Shown here in pieces: positions 24,161-32,953 of a stretch of DNA of 64,000 nt. The position numbers and the translations under genes were made by a program. The notes beneath the pieces are model-generated. The model searched no databases. It had not been told where the DNA came from and was given only the letters and a program-made list of their open reading frames with translations. Source of the DNA: Bacillus sp. MM2020_1 (GTDB lineage: Bacteria > Bacillota > Bacilli > Bacillales > Cytobacillaceae); the NCBI GenBank assembly GCA_011250595.1, contig JAANMP010000020.1, forward strand, positions 1 through 64,000. The letters run 5' to 3'. The first letter of the stretch is position 1. Each line of letters begins with the position of its first letter.

Positions 24161-25087
24161 TTATTTCAAGGTTTTTGCTAGCAATGCTTCTACTTCATTC
24201 TTATATGGCATAGCTGGTGCGGTGCCTATTTTTGTGACAGACAGGGCCGCAACTGCATTGGCAAATTTCATCGCATCTTTCAGCGAATAACCATTGCTAA
24301 TTGCATGGGCAAATCCTCCGTTAAAGGCGTCTCCCGCTCCCGTTGTATCGACAGCTTCAACCGTAAAGCTCGGAATCAGTTCCCCTTTGTCTCCACCAGT
24401 GTAAAGGAATGCTCCCTTGCCACCCAAAGTGATGATAACTGAATCAACACCCAGGTCATGAATCATTTGTGCAGCTGTTAGTGCCGTACCTTCATCTGTT
24501 ACTTCGATCCCAGTTAATTCGAAAGCTTCTGTTTCATTTGGGGTAATGTAAGCAACATTCTTAAGGATTTCTTTTGGAAATTCTTGGTATGGGGCAGGAT
24601 TCAAAATAACGGGTACACCATGTATCCTAGCCAATTTCACTGTAGTCACTACAGCTTCAATACTAGTTTCTAATTGGAGCAACACAATATCTGCTTCCTT
24701 AATTTTTTCTTCAGCCTCTACTACCTCTGCCTCCGATATTGTTCCGCATGCTCCCAGAGCAACCACGATACTATTTTCACCCTCTTTATCTACTTCTATT
24801 AATGCAGCCCCTGTAGACTGATCCGGGTCGACTTTAATATATTCGATATTCACATCTTCTTTCGTAAAGTGCTTTAATGCTTCTCTTCCAAAAACATCAT
24901 CACCCAATTTGGTTACAAACGTAACTTCTGAACCGCTCCTAGCAGCAGCAGTTGCCTGGTTTCCACCTTTTCCACCAGGCCCCATTTGAAATGGCCCACC
25001 AAGTACAGTTTCTCCTGGTTTTGGAAGATGTGGAGTACGACTCATTAAATCCACCACATAACTTCCGACAACAACCACTTTAGACAT
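24161..25087 (-). CDS. rbsK: Ribokinase
   Basis: 308 residues of the PfkB family. It phosphorylates ribose to ribose-5-phosphate after uptake. N-terminal GSYVVDLMSRTPHLPKPGETV, substrate motif GPGGKGGNQATAAAR, and the catalytic C-terminal signature VDTTGAGDAFNGGF with the anion hole and Asp base. NPAPYQ and PNETEAFELTG are also typical. It is the last gene of the operon here, whereas in B. subtilis rbsK follows rbsR directly. An inverted repeat between rbsB and rbsK may reduce its expression. Confidence 0.96.
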   Translation of the reverse strand: MSKVVVVGSYVVDLMSRTPHLPKPGETVLGGPFQMGPGGKGGNQATAAARSGSEVTFVTKLGDDVFGREALKHFTKEDVNIEYIKVDPDQSTGAALIEVDKEGENSIVVALGACGTISEAEVVEAEEKIKEADIVLLQLETSIEAVVTTVKLARIHGVPVILNPAPYQEFPKEILKNVAYITPNETEAFELTGIEVTDEGTALTAAQMIHDLGVDSVIITLGGKGAFLYTGGDKGELIPSFTVEAVDTTGAGDAFNGGFAHAISNGYSLKDAMKFANAVAALSVTKIGTAPAMPYKNEVEALLAKTLK

Positions 25088-25127
25088 AATACTTCCCCAC
25101 CTCTACTATATTATTAAGATGATAAAA

Positions 25128-25156
25128 GTAAAAACGCAATGCGATTGCGTTTTTAC
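25128..25156 (-). terminator. Intercistronic hairpin between rbsB and rbsK
   Basis: GTAAAAACGCAAT and ATTGCGTTTTTAC form a perfect 13-bp stem with a 3-nt loop. In the minus direction it lies after rbsB and before rbsK. It may protect the rbsB mRNA end or partly terminate transcription. Confidence 0.7.
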
Positions 25157-25171
25157 ATTATCAACCTATGA

Positions 25172-26131
25172 CTATTTCGTTTTTACATCATTCACATTTT
25201 CTTTAGTAACAAGTGTAGAGTCGAGAATAACTTCTTTTTCAACACTTTCTTTCTTAGAAATTTTTTGAGCAGTAATGACTGCTTCTTTTCCAAGGAAGAA
25301 CGGTGGCTCTGCAATTGTTGCTTCTAATTTACCAGCTTTAATAGCTTCGATAGATGGGTCAATTGCATCACAGCCAATTAACGTGATTTCATCTAATCGT
25401 CCTGCTGCCTCAATAGCTGCTAATGCACCAAGTGCCATTTCATCGTTTGCTGCGTATACTCCATCAATCTTAGGGTTTGCTTGGAGAATATCTTCCATTA
25501 CCTTCATCGCTTCACCGCGGTCAAAGTTAGCTGCTTGTCTAGCTACAACCTTAAAACCAGAATTAGCATCCATAATTTCATTAAAGCCTTTGCTTCTTAA
25601 CTGTCCTACGTTTGTTCCTAATATCCCTTGAATCTCAACAATGTTACCTTTACCACCAAGTGCATCCTTTAAGAAGGTACCTGCTATATTACCAGACTTT
25701 AGTGCATCAAAACCGATATGAGTAATTACTTCTCCGCCATTAGATGAACGATCGATTGTAAAAACTGGAATATCAGCATCGTTCGCCTTTTTAACTGCTT
25801 GGGCAATTGCATCACTATCAGTTGGGTCAATAACTAACACATCGATATTTTGTTGTAAAAGATTTTCTACGTCAGATAATTGTTTACCAGGGTCGTTTTG
25901 TGCATCTGTAATAACGAGGTCAACCTTATCTTCCTTGGCTTGTGCTTCTGCTCCTTCTTTCACGGCAACGAAGAAAGGATTGTTTAATGTATTCATGGAT
26001 AAACCAACTTTTAACTTACCGTTATCCTTTGCCTTTGGATCTGTTTTCGTACTAGTCTCTTTATCCATGCTACAACCTACAAGACCAATAATAACCACAA
26101 ACATTGCCAACAACGAAATGATCTTTTTCAT
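25172..26131 (-). CDS. rbsB: Ribose ABC transporter substrate-binding lipoprotein
   Basis: 319 residues. A lipoprotein signal ends IIGLVGC (Cys20). The periplasmic-binding-protein type 1 fold follows: LKVGLSMNTLNNPFFVAVKEGAEAQA, NVLVIDPTDSDAIAQAV-type strand, PVFTIDRSSNGGEVITHIGFDA, and YAANDEMALGALAAIEAAGR. It delivers ribose to the RbsC channel. Its operon position between rbsC and rbsK fixes the assignment. Confidence 0.95.
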   Translation of the reverse strand: MKKIISLLAMFVVIIGLVGCSMDKETSTKTDPKAKDNGKLKVGLSMNTLNNPFFVAVKEGAEAQAKEDKVDLVITDAQNDPGKQLSDVENLLQQNIDVLVIDPTDSDAIAQAVKKANDADIPVFTIDRSSNGGEVITHIGFDALKSGNIAGTFLKDALGGKGNIVEIQGILGTNVGQLRSKGFNEIMDANSGFKVVARQAANFDRGEAMKVMEDILQANPKIDGVYAANDEMALGALAAIEAAGRLDEITLIGCDAIDPSIEAIKAGKLEATIAEPPFFLGKEAVITAQKISKKESVEKEVILDSTLVTKENVNDVKTK

Positions 26132-26149
26132 TCCAAAACCCCCAATTTC

Positions 26150-27133
26150 TTATTTTTTAATTTTTGAAAACTTACTATCAACTAACACAGCAACTAATAT
26201 TACGAGGCCTTTCGCAATACTTTGGTAAAATGGAGACACGTTTATTAAATTCAATACATTATCAAGAACGCCCATGATCAAAGCACCAATCAGCGTTCCG
26301 GTAACTGCTCCTTTACCTCCTGCTAAACTCGTCCCACCAATAATAACTGCTGCAATAGCATCCAGCTCAATTCCATTTCCCGCAGTTGGCTGTGCTGACA
26401 TTAATCTTGAGGTGTAAATAATTGCGGATAGGGCTGAAAGCAACCCTGCAATTCCGAAGACAGCTATTTTAATAGCCTTAACGTTAATCCCTGCTAGAAT
26501 AGCTGTTTCTTCATTCCCACCGATGGCATAAATATAACGGCCAAAGCTGGTGTATTTTAACATCCAATACATCATTCCAAAGATGACAAACATAAGGATG
26601 ATTGGAACTGGGATACCAAAAATTCGTCCGCTTCCGATAAAACGATAAGACTCATTACTAACAACCAGCGGATAGCCCTTTGTATAAACAAGCGTCATTC
26701 CGCGTGCAATAACCATAATTGCCAGTGTGACAATGAAGGAAGGGATGCCAAATCTAGCTACGAAAAAACCATTACAGAGTCCAAATAATAAACCAACTCC
26801 AAGCGCTGCCAACAATGCTAGCGGGAGTGGCCACCCAGCTGTTAAAGCCCCAGCTAAAATCGCACCAGAAAAGGCCATAACAGCACCGACGGACAGGTCA
26901 ATTCCGGCAAGTAAAATAACGAGTGTCATTCCACTAGCGATAATTGCAATAATAGAAACCTGTCGAAGCACATTCATGACGTTACTCATCGTAAAGAATA
27001 CATCAGACAGAAATCCTGCAACTACACATAATAGGATAAAAATAAGTAATACGCGGTATTTTTCAATGAGGGAGAGCCAATTGAATCCCGCTTTATTTTC
27101 TACATGCTTTTGAACTGGTGTTGTACTAGGCAT
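26150..27133 (-). CDS. rbsC: Ribose ABC transporter permease
   Basis: 327 residues, hydrophobic throughout, of the branched-chain/sugar permease family. It contains NVMNVLRQVSIIAIIASGMTLVILLAGIDLSVGAVMAFSG, the RbsC signature region, and the coupling motif EDAIAAVIIGGTSLAGGKGAVTGTLIG-type loop (read here as ELDAIAAVIIGG and TSLAGGKGAVTGTLIGALI). Its ATG overlaps the end of rbsA by 8 nt, with GGGGGTG upstream inside rbsA, so the two are coupled. Confidence 0.95.
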   Translation of the reverse strand: MPSTTPVQKHVENKAGFNWLSLIEKYRVLLIFILLCVVAGFLSDVFFTMSNVMNVLRQVSIIAIIASGMTLVILLAGIDLSVGAVMAFSGAILAGALTAGWPLPLALLAALGVGLLFGLCNGFFVARFGIPSFIVTLAIMVIARGMTLVYTKGYPLVVSNESYRFIGSGRIFGIPVPIILMFVIFGMMYWMLKYTSFGRYIYAIGGNEETAILAGINVKAIKIAVFGIAGLLSALSAIIYTSRLMSAQPTAGNGIELDAIAAVIIGGTSLAGGKGAVTGTLIGALIMGVLDNVLNLINVSPFYQSIAKGLVILVAVLVDSKFSKIKK

Positions 27134-28625
27134 TCATTACACCCCCGGATGCGTAATAAAAAATTTTTTCCTGAGTAGCTTCATTTTGGCTAAGTTCAGC
27201 AGTAATGCGCCCTTCATGCATAACTAAGATGCGGTTACTTAATCCAAGCAATTCCGGCATTTCGGACGACATCATAATAATAGAAATCCCATTTTCCGTA
27301 AGCCTTTTCATAATTTGATAGATTTCTGCCTTTGCCCCCACATCAATACCCCGAGTTGGTTCATTCAATATGAGCACCTTCGGATTCATTTGCAGCCATT
27401 TCCCAAGCACTACTTTCTGCTGGTTACCGCCGCTCAGGGTTCTTACCTCAACCTTTGGATCATGGACCTTGATTTTTAAATCATTCACCCAACGGTTGAC
27501 AATCTCATCCTTCTTGTGCTTTTGCTGTATACCAAACCTAAAGATTTTTCGATAAGTTGGTAATAACAAATTCTCATAGACTGATAATCCAAGAACAAGA
27601 CCTTCTTGCTTTCGATCATCAGTAACTAAGGCTATTCCTGCATCAATTGCTCCTCTAGGACTCTTTATAAGTTTCGAGTCAACCTTCACAGTCCCAGTCA
27701 TATTACTATACATTCCGAAAATCGCCTTCGAGAGCTCAGTTCGTCCGGAACCCATTAAGCCAGCAATGCCAAGGATTTCACCCTTTTTTGCTGTAAAATT
27801 AATGTTTTCAAGAATGCCTGATACGGAAACATCTTTGACTTCCAGGCAAACCAGCTCAGATGGTTTACCTTTTACCGGAAAGAGTTCCGTCAGCTCACGA
27901 CCGACCATCATTGTCACCATATCATCCTTTGTAACGTCCTTCACCAAAGCACTTCCAATATACTTTCCATCCCTTAAAACCGCGATTGAATCTGCAACTA
28001 CTAGTACCTCTTCCAAGCGATGGGTAATAAAAATAACACCCATACCCTGTTGTTTTAACTCTTTCATAATTGTTAAGAGCTTATTTGTCTCTTCATCATT
28101 TAAAGCTGCCGTCGGTTCATCCATAATAATAATTTTTGAATTAAACGACAGCGTTTTTGCAATTTCAACCAACTGCTGCTCAGCAACGGATAGATTGGCG
28201 ATTAATGTGTCAGGAGAGACTTTATTCAACCCAACTCGGTCAAGCCATTTCCTTGTTTCCAGCTTGATTTGTTTACGATCTAAGATACCTTTTGTTTTCC
28301 GTGGCTCCCGCCCGATAAAGATATTTTCAGCAACACTCATATGCGGGATCAGGTTAAATTCCTGATAGATGATACTAATCCCAAGGTGCTGTGAATGCTT
28401 GGGTCCTTGGATTGTTACTTGATTTCCATTTATGTATATTTCCCCGTTGTTTGGCTGGTGAACACCCGCAAGCACTTTCATTAAGGTGGACTTTCCGGCA
28501 CCATTTTCACCTAGTAAAGCAAGAATTTCGGATTGGTTTACGCGGATCGATACGTTGTCAAGTGCTTTCACTCCAGGAAATTCCTTCGATATTTGTTTCA
28601 TTTCTAGCAATGCTGGTGTACTCAC
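27126..28625 (-). CDS. rbsA: Ribose ABC transporter ATP-binding protein (double ATPase)
   Basis: 499 residues with two ABC domains. The first has Walker A GENGAGKST, the LSVAEQQLVEIAK signature and IIMDEPTAAL. The second has the degenerate GLMGSGRTE loop, LSGGNQQKVVLGKWL and LILNEPTRGIDVG. It energises ribose uptake with RbsB and RbsC. GTG start with AAGGGGG upstream. It lies 32 nt downstream of rbsD. Confidence 0.95.
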   Translation of the reverse strand: MSTPALLEMKQISKEFPGVKALDNVSIRVNQSEILALLGENGAGKSTLMKVLAGVHQPNNGEIYINGNQVTIQGPKHSQHLGISIIYQEFNLIPHMSVAENIFIGREPRKTKGILDRKQIKLETRKWLDRVGLNKVSPDTLIANLSVAEQQLVEIAKTLSFNSKIIIMDEPTAALNDEETNKLLTIMKELKQQGMGVIFITHRLEEVLVVADSIAVLRDGKYIGSALVKDVTKDDMVTMMVGRELTELFPVKGKPSELVCLEVKDVSVSGILENINFTAKKGEILGIAGLMGSGRTELSKAIFGMYSNMTGTVKVDSKLIKSPRGAIDAGIALVTDDRKQEGLVLGLSVYENLLLPTYRKIFRFGIQQKHKKDEIVNRWVNDLKIKVHDPKVEVRTLSGGNQQKVVLGKWLQMNPKVLILNEPTRGIDVGAKAEIYQIMKRLTENGISIIMMSSEMPELLGLSNRILVMHEGRITAELSQNEATQEKIFYYASGGVMNA

Positions 28626-28657
28626 ATACCCTTCCCCCTTTGAATGAGGTCAAATTA

Positions 28658-29056
28658 TTAATAAACGACTCCAGCAACTAAGATAACATTCGCATATCCG
28701 GTAAACTCACCTGTGCGAATTAATCCTCTTGCCTGTTTTGTTTGCTGCTTAAATTCCACATGAGGAACATATTCAATCGGAAGATTTGGGAATCTGCTTA
28801 CGATTTGGTCATGCATCTCAGGACTAACCGTTTTGACTTCTTCTGCTAAAATAATTCTCTCAACCTCGAGTTCGGTTAAAACAGTGTCAAGGGTTTCTAA
28901 AAAACTTGGAATGCCTTCTTTCAATGCTAAATCAACACGATGTGTCACATTTTCTGGAATCGGTAAGCCAGCATCTGTCACGACGATATAGTCTGTGTGA
29001 CCAGTTTCAGAGATTAATTGATTAATTTTTGGATTTAAAATTCCGCCTTTTTTCAT
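28658..29056 (-). CDS. rbsD: D-ribose pyranase
   Basis: 132 residues. It converts beta-pyranose ribose to the furanose form used by ribokinase. The family start MKKGGILNPKINQLISETGHTDYIVVTDAGLPIP carries the catalytic His20 and Asp28. The C-terminal ARGLIRTGEFTGYANVILVAGV is characteristic. AGGAGG precedes the ATG. An operator-like palindrome sits between rbsR and this gene. Confidence 0.95.
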   Translation of the reverse strand: MKKGGILNPKINQLISETGHTDYIVVTDAGLPIPENVTHRVDLALKEGIPSFLETLDTVLTELEVERIILAEEVKTVSPEMHDQIVSRFPNLPIEYVPHVEFKQQTKQARGLIRTGEFTGYANVILVAGVVY

Positions 29057-29082
29057 CGTTTTCTTCCTCCTAAAAACAAAAA

Positions 29083-29096
29083 TGTAAACGTTTAGA
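29083..29096. promoter_or_regulatory. RbsR/CcpA-type operator O3
   Basis: TGTAAACGTTTAGA overlaps the rbsR stop codon, 27 nt before rbsD. It is identical to the two copies upstream of rbsR. Confidence 0.75.
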
Positions 29097-30102
29097 TTTT
29101 ATGACATGACTCTCTAATTTTTAATTCAGGTGTTAGTAAATACTCCCGTTTAGGAAGGTTTTCTTTAAAATGAATACGTTCGTACACTAATTGAAAGGCA
29201 ATTTCGCCAATCGTGGTCATCGGTCGTGACACAACAGATAGTTTCGGTTTGATGAAGGTTGCTATTTCAACATCATCAAATCCAATAAAAGAAACTTCTT
29301 CCCCCAGCTTCCAATCCAGTTCAGTTAATGCTTTAACGCAGCCAATCGTCATTTGGTTATTGGATGAAAATATCGCAGTTGGTCTATTTTTCGAGTAAAA
29401 CAAGTGCAATGCACCCTTATAGCCACTGTTTTCCTTAAAGTCACCTTGATAAACCAAGCTGGAGTCAAAGGGAATATTATATTCCTCTAACGCCTTTTTA
29501 TACCCTATATAGCGTTCTCGACCTGGAGTAGTATTTTGAGGTCCGCAAATAATGCCAACTTTTTCATGGCCCTGTAAAATTAATTGACGAATAGCCTGAT
29601 ATGCCCCATTCACGTTATCAACTAAAACCGTGTCTACCTCAAAGTTTTTAATAGCCCTATCAACAGCAACAATTGGAATCCCTTGATCCTGCAAAAGCTT
29701 GATATGGTTGCCTGTCTCATTTGCTGTTGTTATGATGACGCCGTCCACCCCTCTTTCAATAAAGATCTTTACAATCTCTTCTTCTATAATTGGGGATTCG
29801 TTGGTACTGCTAAGAATTGTATAATATCCTTTTTCTCTTGCCTTCTGTTCGATTCCAGCCACAACGTGTGGAAAAAATGGGTTGGTAATATCAGGTACAA
29901 TAATACCAATGGTGTTCGTTTCCTTTCGTTTCATGCTTCTCGCCACTGCACTGCGAATATATCCAAGCTCACTGATAGCGTTTACAATTTTTTCTTCCGT
30001 AATCTTTCTAACGCCGCCTTGGTTATTTATCACCCTTGATACCGTTGCAATCGAAACATTTGCAAGCTTAGCTACATCCTCAATCGTCGGTTTGTAATCC
30101 AT
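29092..30102 (-). CDS. rbsR: LacI-family ribose operon repressor
   Basis: 336 residues. The N-terminal helix-turn-helix TIEDVAKLANVSIATVSRVINNQGGVR with the hinge ARSMKRKETNTIGIIVPDITNPFF is followed by the sugar-binding domain (ERYIGYKKALEEY, IFSSNNQMTIGCVKAL, SFIGFDDVEIATFIKPKLSVV). It is the first gene of the rbs operon and very probably represses it through the three TGTAAACGTTTAGA sites. Confidence 0.94.
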   Translation of the reverse strand: MDYKPTIEDVAKLANVSIATVSRVINNQGGVRKITEEKIVNAISELGYIRSAVARSMKRKETNTIGIIVPDITNPFFPHVVAGIEQKAREKGYYTILSSTNESPIIEEEIVKIFIERGVDGVIITTANETGNHIKLLQDQGIPIVAVDRAIKNFEVDTVLVDNVNGAYQAIRQLILQGHEKVGIICGPQNTTPGRERYIGYKKALEEYNIPFDSSLVYQGDFKENSGYKGALHLFYSKNRPTAIFSSNNQMTIGCVKALTELDWKLGEEVSFIGFDDVEIATFIKPKLSVVSRPMTTIGEIAFQLVYERIHFKENLPKREYLLTPELKIRESCHKI

Positions 30103-30120
30103 AATATGTATTCTCCTAAA

Positions 30121-30210
30121 TGTAAACGTTTAGATTTTTTAACAAAACATCTATAATTTTTAAAAAGTAGAGAACTAATTCCTTAATTGTTAGAAATGTA
30201 AACGTTTAGA
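30121..30210. promoter_or_regulatory. rbs operators O1 and O2
   Basis: TGTAAACGTTTAGA at 30121-30134 and again at 30197-30210, 76 bp apart, both followed by a T-run. The core TAAACGTTTA is a perfect palindrome of LacI-family type and differs from the CcpA cre consensus by one base. O1 lies next to the rbsR ribosome binding site. Together with O3 they could support looping. Confidence 0.8.
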
Positions 30211-30465
30211 TTTTTATAATTTGATATTATCACCGTTAAGGAATGAAGGCAAGATAGTTTTTTAATTAATTTTTATATTGCATCTTTTACAGATGATGTT
30301 TGGGACTTATCTTGGCATTTCTAGTACTCTATCCTTTTAAAAACCTTCACCCTTGCACGATTAGGGGCATTCCTTCATTTTCCTGGCCCTTACAGAAAAT
30401 ATCAGGAGGGCACTTAAGTAATTAAAGCATTTCGTAGTCCACCCCATATGGACACTATGTGCTTT

Positions 30466-30489
30466 TGTCCACGGACGGTGCCTGACACC
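30466..30489 (+). repeat. REP-like element with head motif, downstream of yifB
   Basis: TGTCCACG (30466-30473) is followed after 3 nt by GGTGCCTGACACC (30477-30489). The 30211-30465 stretch before it holds no recognisable gene. Confidence 0.88.
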
Positions 30490-30504
30490 AAAGCATTACT
30501 GTCT

Positions 30505-30517
30505 GGTGACAGGCACC
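30505..30517 (-). repeat. Variant REP-like element
   Basis: Plus strand GGTGACAGGCACC, one base from the consensus, inverted relative to the copy at 30477 and 7 nt from the yifB stop codon. Confidence 0.75.
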
Positions 30518-30524
30518 ATATCTT

Positions 30525-32018
30525 TTACACCTCATTTAACTCAATGGCTTCCCAGATACTTTGATCTGTTATGGTGGGACTGGCTTGGAGGTCGGAGATG
30601 GTGCGAGCGAGACGGATGATTTTGATTTGGGTACGGTTGCTCCAGCTCTTCTTTATGGCTAGTCTCTGCAATGTGGAATGTTGTGTGTTCGTTAGCGGGC
30701 TTTTGCTTAAGAGGATTTCGTATGGGATTCTGCTATTGCAAACCTCCGTACCATAACGGTCATATTGCCTGTTCCTTGCTTCCTCCACTCTCTCCCGGAC
30801 AATTTTTGAGGCCTCTTCTTCTTTTTTATGCGCTGCTACATTAAAATCAATTGGCCTTAAGGAAAGATTAATATCAAACCGATCTCGAAGCGGACCGGAA
30901 AGCCTATTTTGATAGGCGAGAATTTGCTTCTTCGAACAGGTGCAATAATGCGTAGTTGACCCTGCATAGCCACAGGGGCAAGGATTCATCGCCGCTATCA
31001 AAATAAAGGATGCCGGATAGGTAATCGTTGCATGGGTTCGACTTATCATGATTAAACCATTTTCTAATGGCTGCCGTAGCATATCTAATGTTTTTTTCGA
31101 AAATTCCCCGATTTCATCGAGAAACAATACACCATGATGAGCTAACGATATTTCGCCTGGTTTTGGGTATTGTCCTCCCCCGATAATCGATACACCTGAA
31201 GCAGAGTGGTGCGGATTTCGATAGGGTGGCATATTCGAATGTGGAAAGGAATTTTGACTTAGTTGATATAAGCTAATTACCTCGAGCAACGACTCTTTTA
31301 TTAACGCCGGTAAAATGGACGGAAAACTTTCAGCTAACATGCTTTTCCCACAACCAGGTGGTCCAGTCATCAAGACATGGTGTTCACCCGCAGCTGCTAC
31401 TTCTAAGGTATGTTTCGCTGCTTGATGACCAATAATCTGCCCCATATCCAAATAAACATTGTTGCTGAATCTCTTATTCTCTTGCTTTTTTTTAAAAGGA
31501 GGCAGCCATTGACCAGAAAGGTGTCCTATCGCATCCTGTAAACTAGAAACATTGATGATTTCCAATGGCTTAAGATCTAATACTGGCAATTCCTCGTCAA
31601 AGGGCATATAAAGCTTTTGAATCCCCAGCCTTTTTGCCGCCAATGCGGCTGGGAGCATCCCTTCAACAGGCTGAATCGATCCATCTAACGATAATGACCC
31701 CAGAAAACCAGTATCTTCGGGGACGATTACCTCCAGTTCATGCAAACTTTGCAGAACCGCAATCGCCATCGGAAAGTCAAACATAGATCCGTATTTTTTT
31801 TGATCTGCCGGTGATAGATTAATAATGACTTTTTGGCCCGATAGGTGATATCCCAAGGTTCGGAGCGCCGCAATGATCCGCTCCTTTGATTCCTTCACAG
31901 CAGCATCGGGCAACCCGACAATTTTAAACGAATCATTTCCAACATACGAGCCAACCTCAACATGCATCCGATATCCTTCCATTCCTTTTAATCCGATACT
32001 GGTTACTTTAGCCCACAT
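30525..32018 (-). CDS. YifB/ComM-family Mg-chelatase-like AAA ATPase
   Basis: 497 residues. An N-terminal Lon-S5-like domain (VEVGSYVGNDSFKIVGLPDAAVKESKERI, NLSPADQKKYGSMFDFPMAIAVL) is followed by a Mg-chelatase AAA core with Walker A GPPGCGKSML, Walker B GVLFLDEIGEF, and a C-terminal four-helix region. A zinc-like CPCGYAGSTTHYCTCS cluster lies near residues 345-360. ComM of Gram-negative bacteria is a branch-migration helicase aiding integration of donor DNA. This may act likewise. Its ATG overlaps the upstream RAYT gene by 16 nt, an arrangement that suggests cotranslation. Confidence 0.92.
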   Translation of the reverse strand: MWAKVTSIGLKGMEGYRMHVEVGSYVGNDSFKIVGLPDAAVKESKERIIAALRTLGYHLSGQKVIINLSPADQKKYGSMFDFPMAIAVLQSLHELEVIVPEDTGFLGSLSLDGSIQPVEGMLPAALAAKRLGIQKLYMPFDEELPVLDLKPLEIINVSSLQDAIGHLSGQWLPPFKKKQENKRFSNNVYLDMGQIIGHQAAKHTLEVAAAGEHHVLMTGPPGCGKSMLAESFPSILPALIKESLLEVISLYQLSQNSFPHSNMPPYRNPHHSASGVSIIGGGQYPKPGEISLAHHGVLFLDEIGEFSKKTLDMLRQPLENGLIMISRTHATITYPASFILIAAMNPCPCGYAGSTTHYCTCSKKQILAYQNRLSGPLRDRFDINLSLRPIDFNVAAHKKEEEASKIVRERVEEARNRQYDRYGTEVCNSRIPYEILLSKSPLTNTQHSTLQRLAIKKSWSNRTQIKIIRLARTISDLQASPTITDQSIWEAIELNEV

Positions 32019-32611
32019 GTCTCTTCCTTCCTTTCAAGCATGTTAAGTTTTCCATCCTCCCAGTAAAATTTGTCGGTTGGTAATGACTTTATATAATTTT
32101 CATAGTGTTGTGTTGATGGGTCAGGGAAATAGGAAAGAAGGGTTTTTGGAGCAATCAGAGGGATACTTTCCCCATAGACATAGGCTCGGTAGCTACTCCA
32201 GGGATAATCCTCAGGATATGCCACCATTCCAGCTGAGACGGGATTTAAGTGAATATATTTACTAACGTCGATCTCATATTCGGGTGAATTGAGAAGCTCG
32301 TCTCCGTAACGTTTTTCGAATACATGCCCGGAGAAATTGTATTTTCTATTAAAATACTTGGCAAATTTGGTGTTGAGATGTTTCATGATAAGACTTAATG
32401 GGGTATCTTTCGTTTCGATCTGTAAGTGGGTATGATTGGACATTAAGCAGTAGGTGTGGAGGATGAAGGGATAACGTTCTTTGGTTTCTTCAACTAAAGT
32501 AAGGTACTTCTCAAAATCTTCCTCATCAAAAAATAACGAACTTTTCCTAATTCCTCTACTTGTAACATGGTACTTTGCACCTTGAAACCAAGTCCGAACA
32601 CTGCGAACCAT
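32003..32611 (-). CDS. REP-associated tyrosine transposase (RAYT, Y1/HUH family)
   Basis: About 202 residues of the IS200/IS605-like Y1 transposase superfamily, RAYT branch. The HUH metal-binding motif is MSNHTHL (His60, His62). The catalytic tyrosine region is SKYIHLNPVSAGMV (Tyr119), preceded by GHVFEKRYGDELL and followed by DYPWSSYRAYV, both RAYT hallmarks. RAYTs are single-copy, non-self-mobilising enzymes associated with genomic REP palindromes. The ATG at 32611 has AAGGAG 8 nt upstream. It overlaps yifB downstream. REP-like elements with a shared head flank the pair at 30466 and 32835. Confidence 0.92.
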   Translation of the reverse strand: MVRSVRTWFQGAKYHVTSRGIRKSSLFFDEEDFEKYLTLVEETKERYPFILHTYCLMSNHTHLQIETKDTPLSLIMKHLNTKFAKYFNRKYNFSGHVFEKRYGDELLNSPEYEIDVSKYIHLNPVSAGMVAYPEDYPWSSYRAYVYGESIPLIAPKTLLSYFPDPSTQHYENYIKSLPTDKFYWEDGKLNMLERKEETCGLK

Positions 32612-32834
32612 TGCATTCACTCCTTATTTTGTCATGGGATAAAAATTCAAGTGGGGGATTGATGCAGAAAAATGAGGGATCAGAAGAAGGCATTCCCCAA
32701 AAGACAGGAACAGAAGAAATAAACTACTAAGATAGATTTCGACATCCTCTCTAAGAATCCTCTATACTTCATCAAAATTCTACCTAAAATCCATAAATTT
32801 CAGCACCATCAATTGTCTCCCTTGGAAGGACGAG

Positions 32835-32858
32835 TGTCCACGGCTGGTGCCTGACACC
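32835..32858 (+). repeat. REP-like element with head motif, upstream of the RAYT gene
   Basis: GGACGAG directly precedes TGTCCACG (32835-32842), followed after 3 nt by GGTGCCTGACACC (32846-32858). The GGACGAG extension is shared with the copy at 58370. It lies 224 bp upstream of the RAYT start. The rest of 32612-32834 shows no gene. Confidence 0.88.
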
Positions 32859-32953
32859 ATTATTGACACTATTACTAAAAAAATGTATAAAAAGTCCTAG
32901 ATTGTAATATTTATTTTGTAGGGTATTAAATTTCTTACGTTTGATTTGGGGGG

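Noticed and set aside
25275-25631. Long antisense frame over rbsB
   Set aside because: Shadow of a strongly coding minus-strand gene; Ser/Ala/Pro-rich composition reflects the complementary codons.
27766-28365. 199-codon antisense frame over rbsA
   Set aside because: rbsA has all ABC motifs; the antisense frame has no start signal or recognisable domain.
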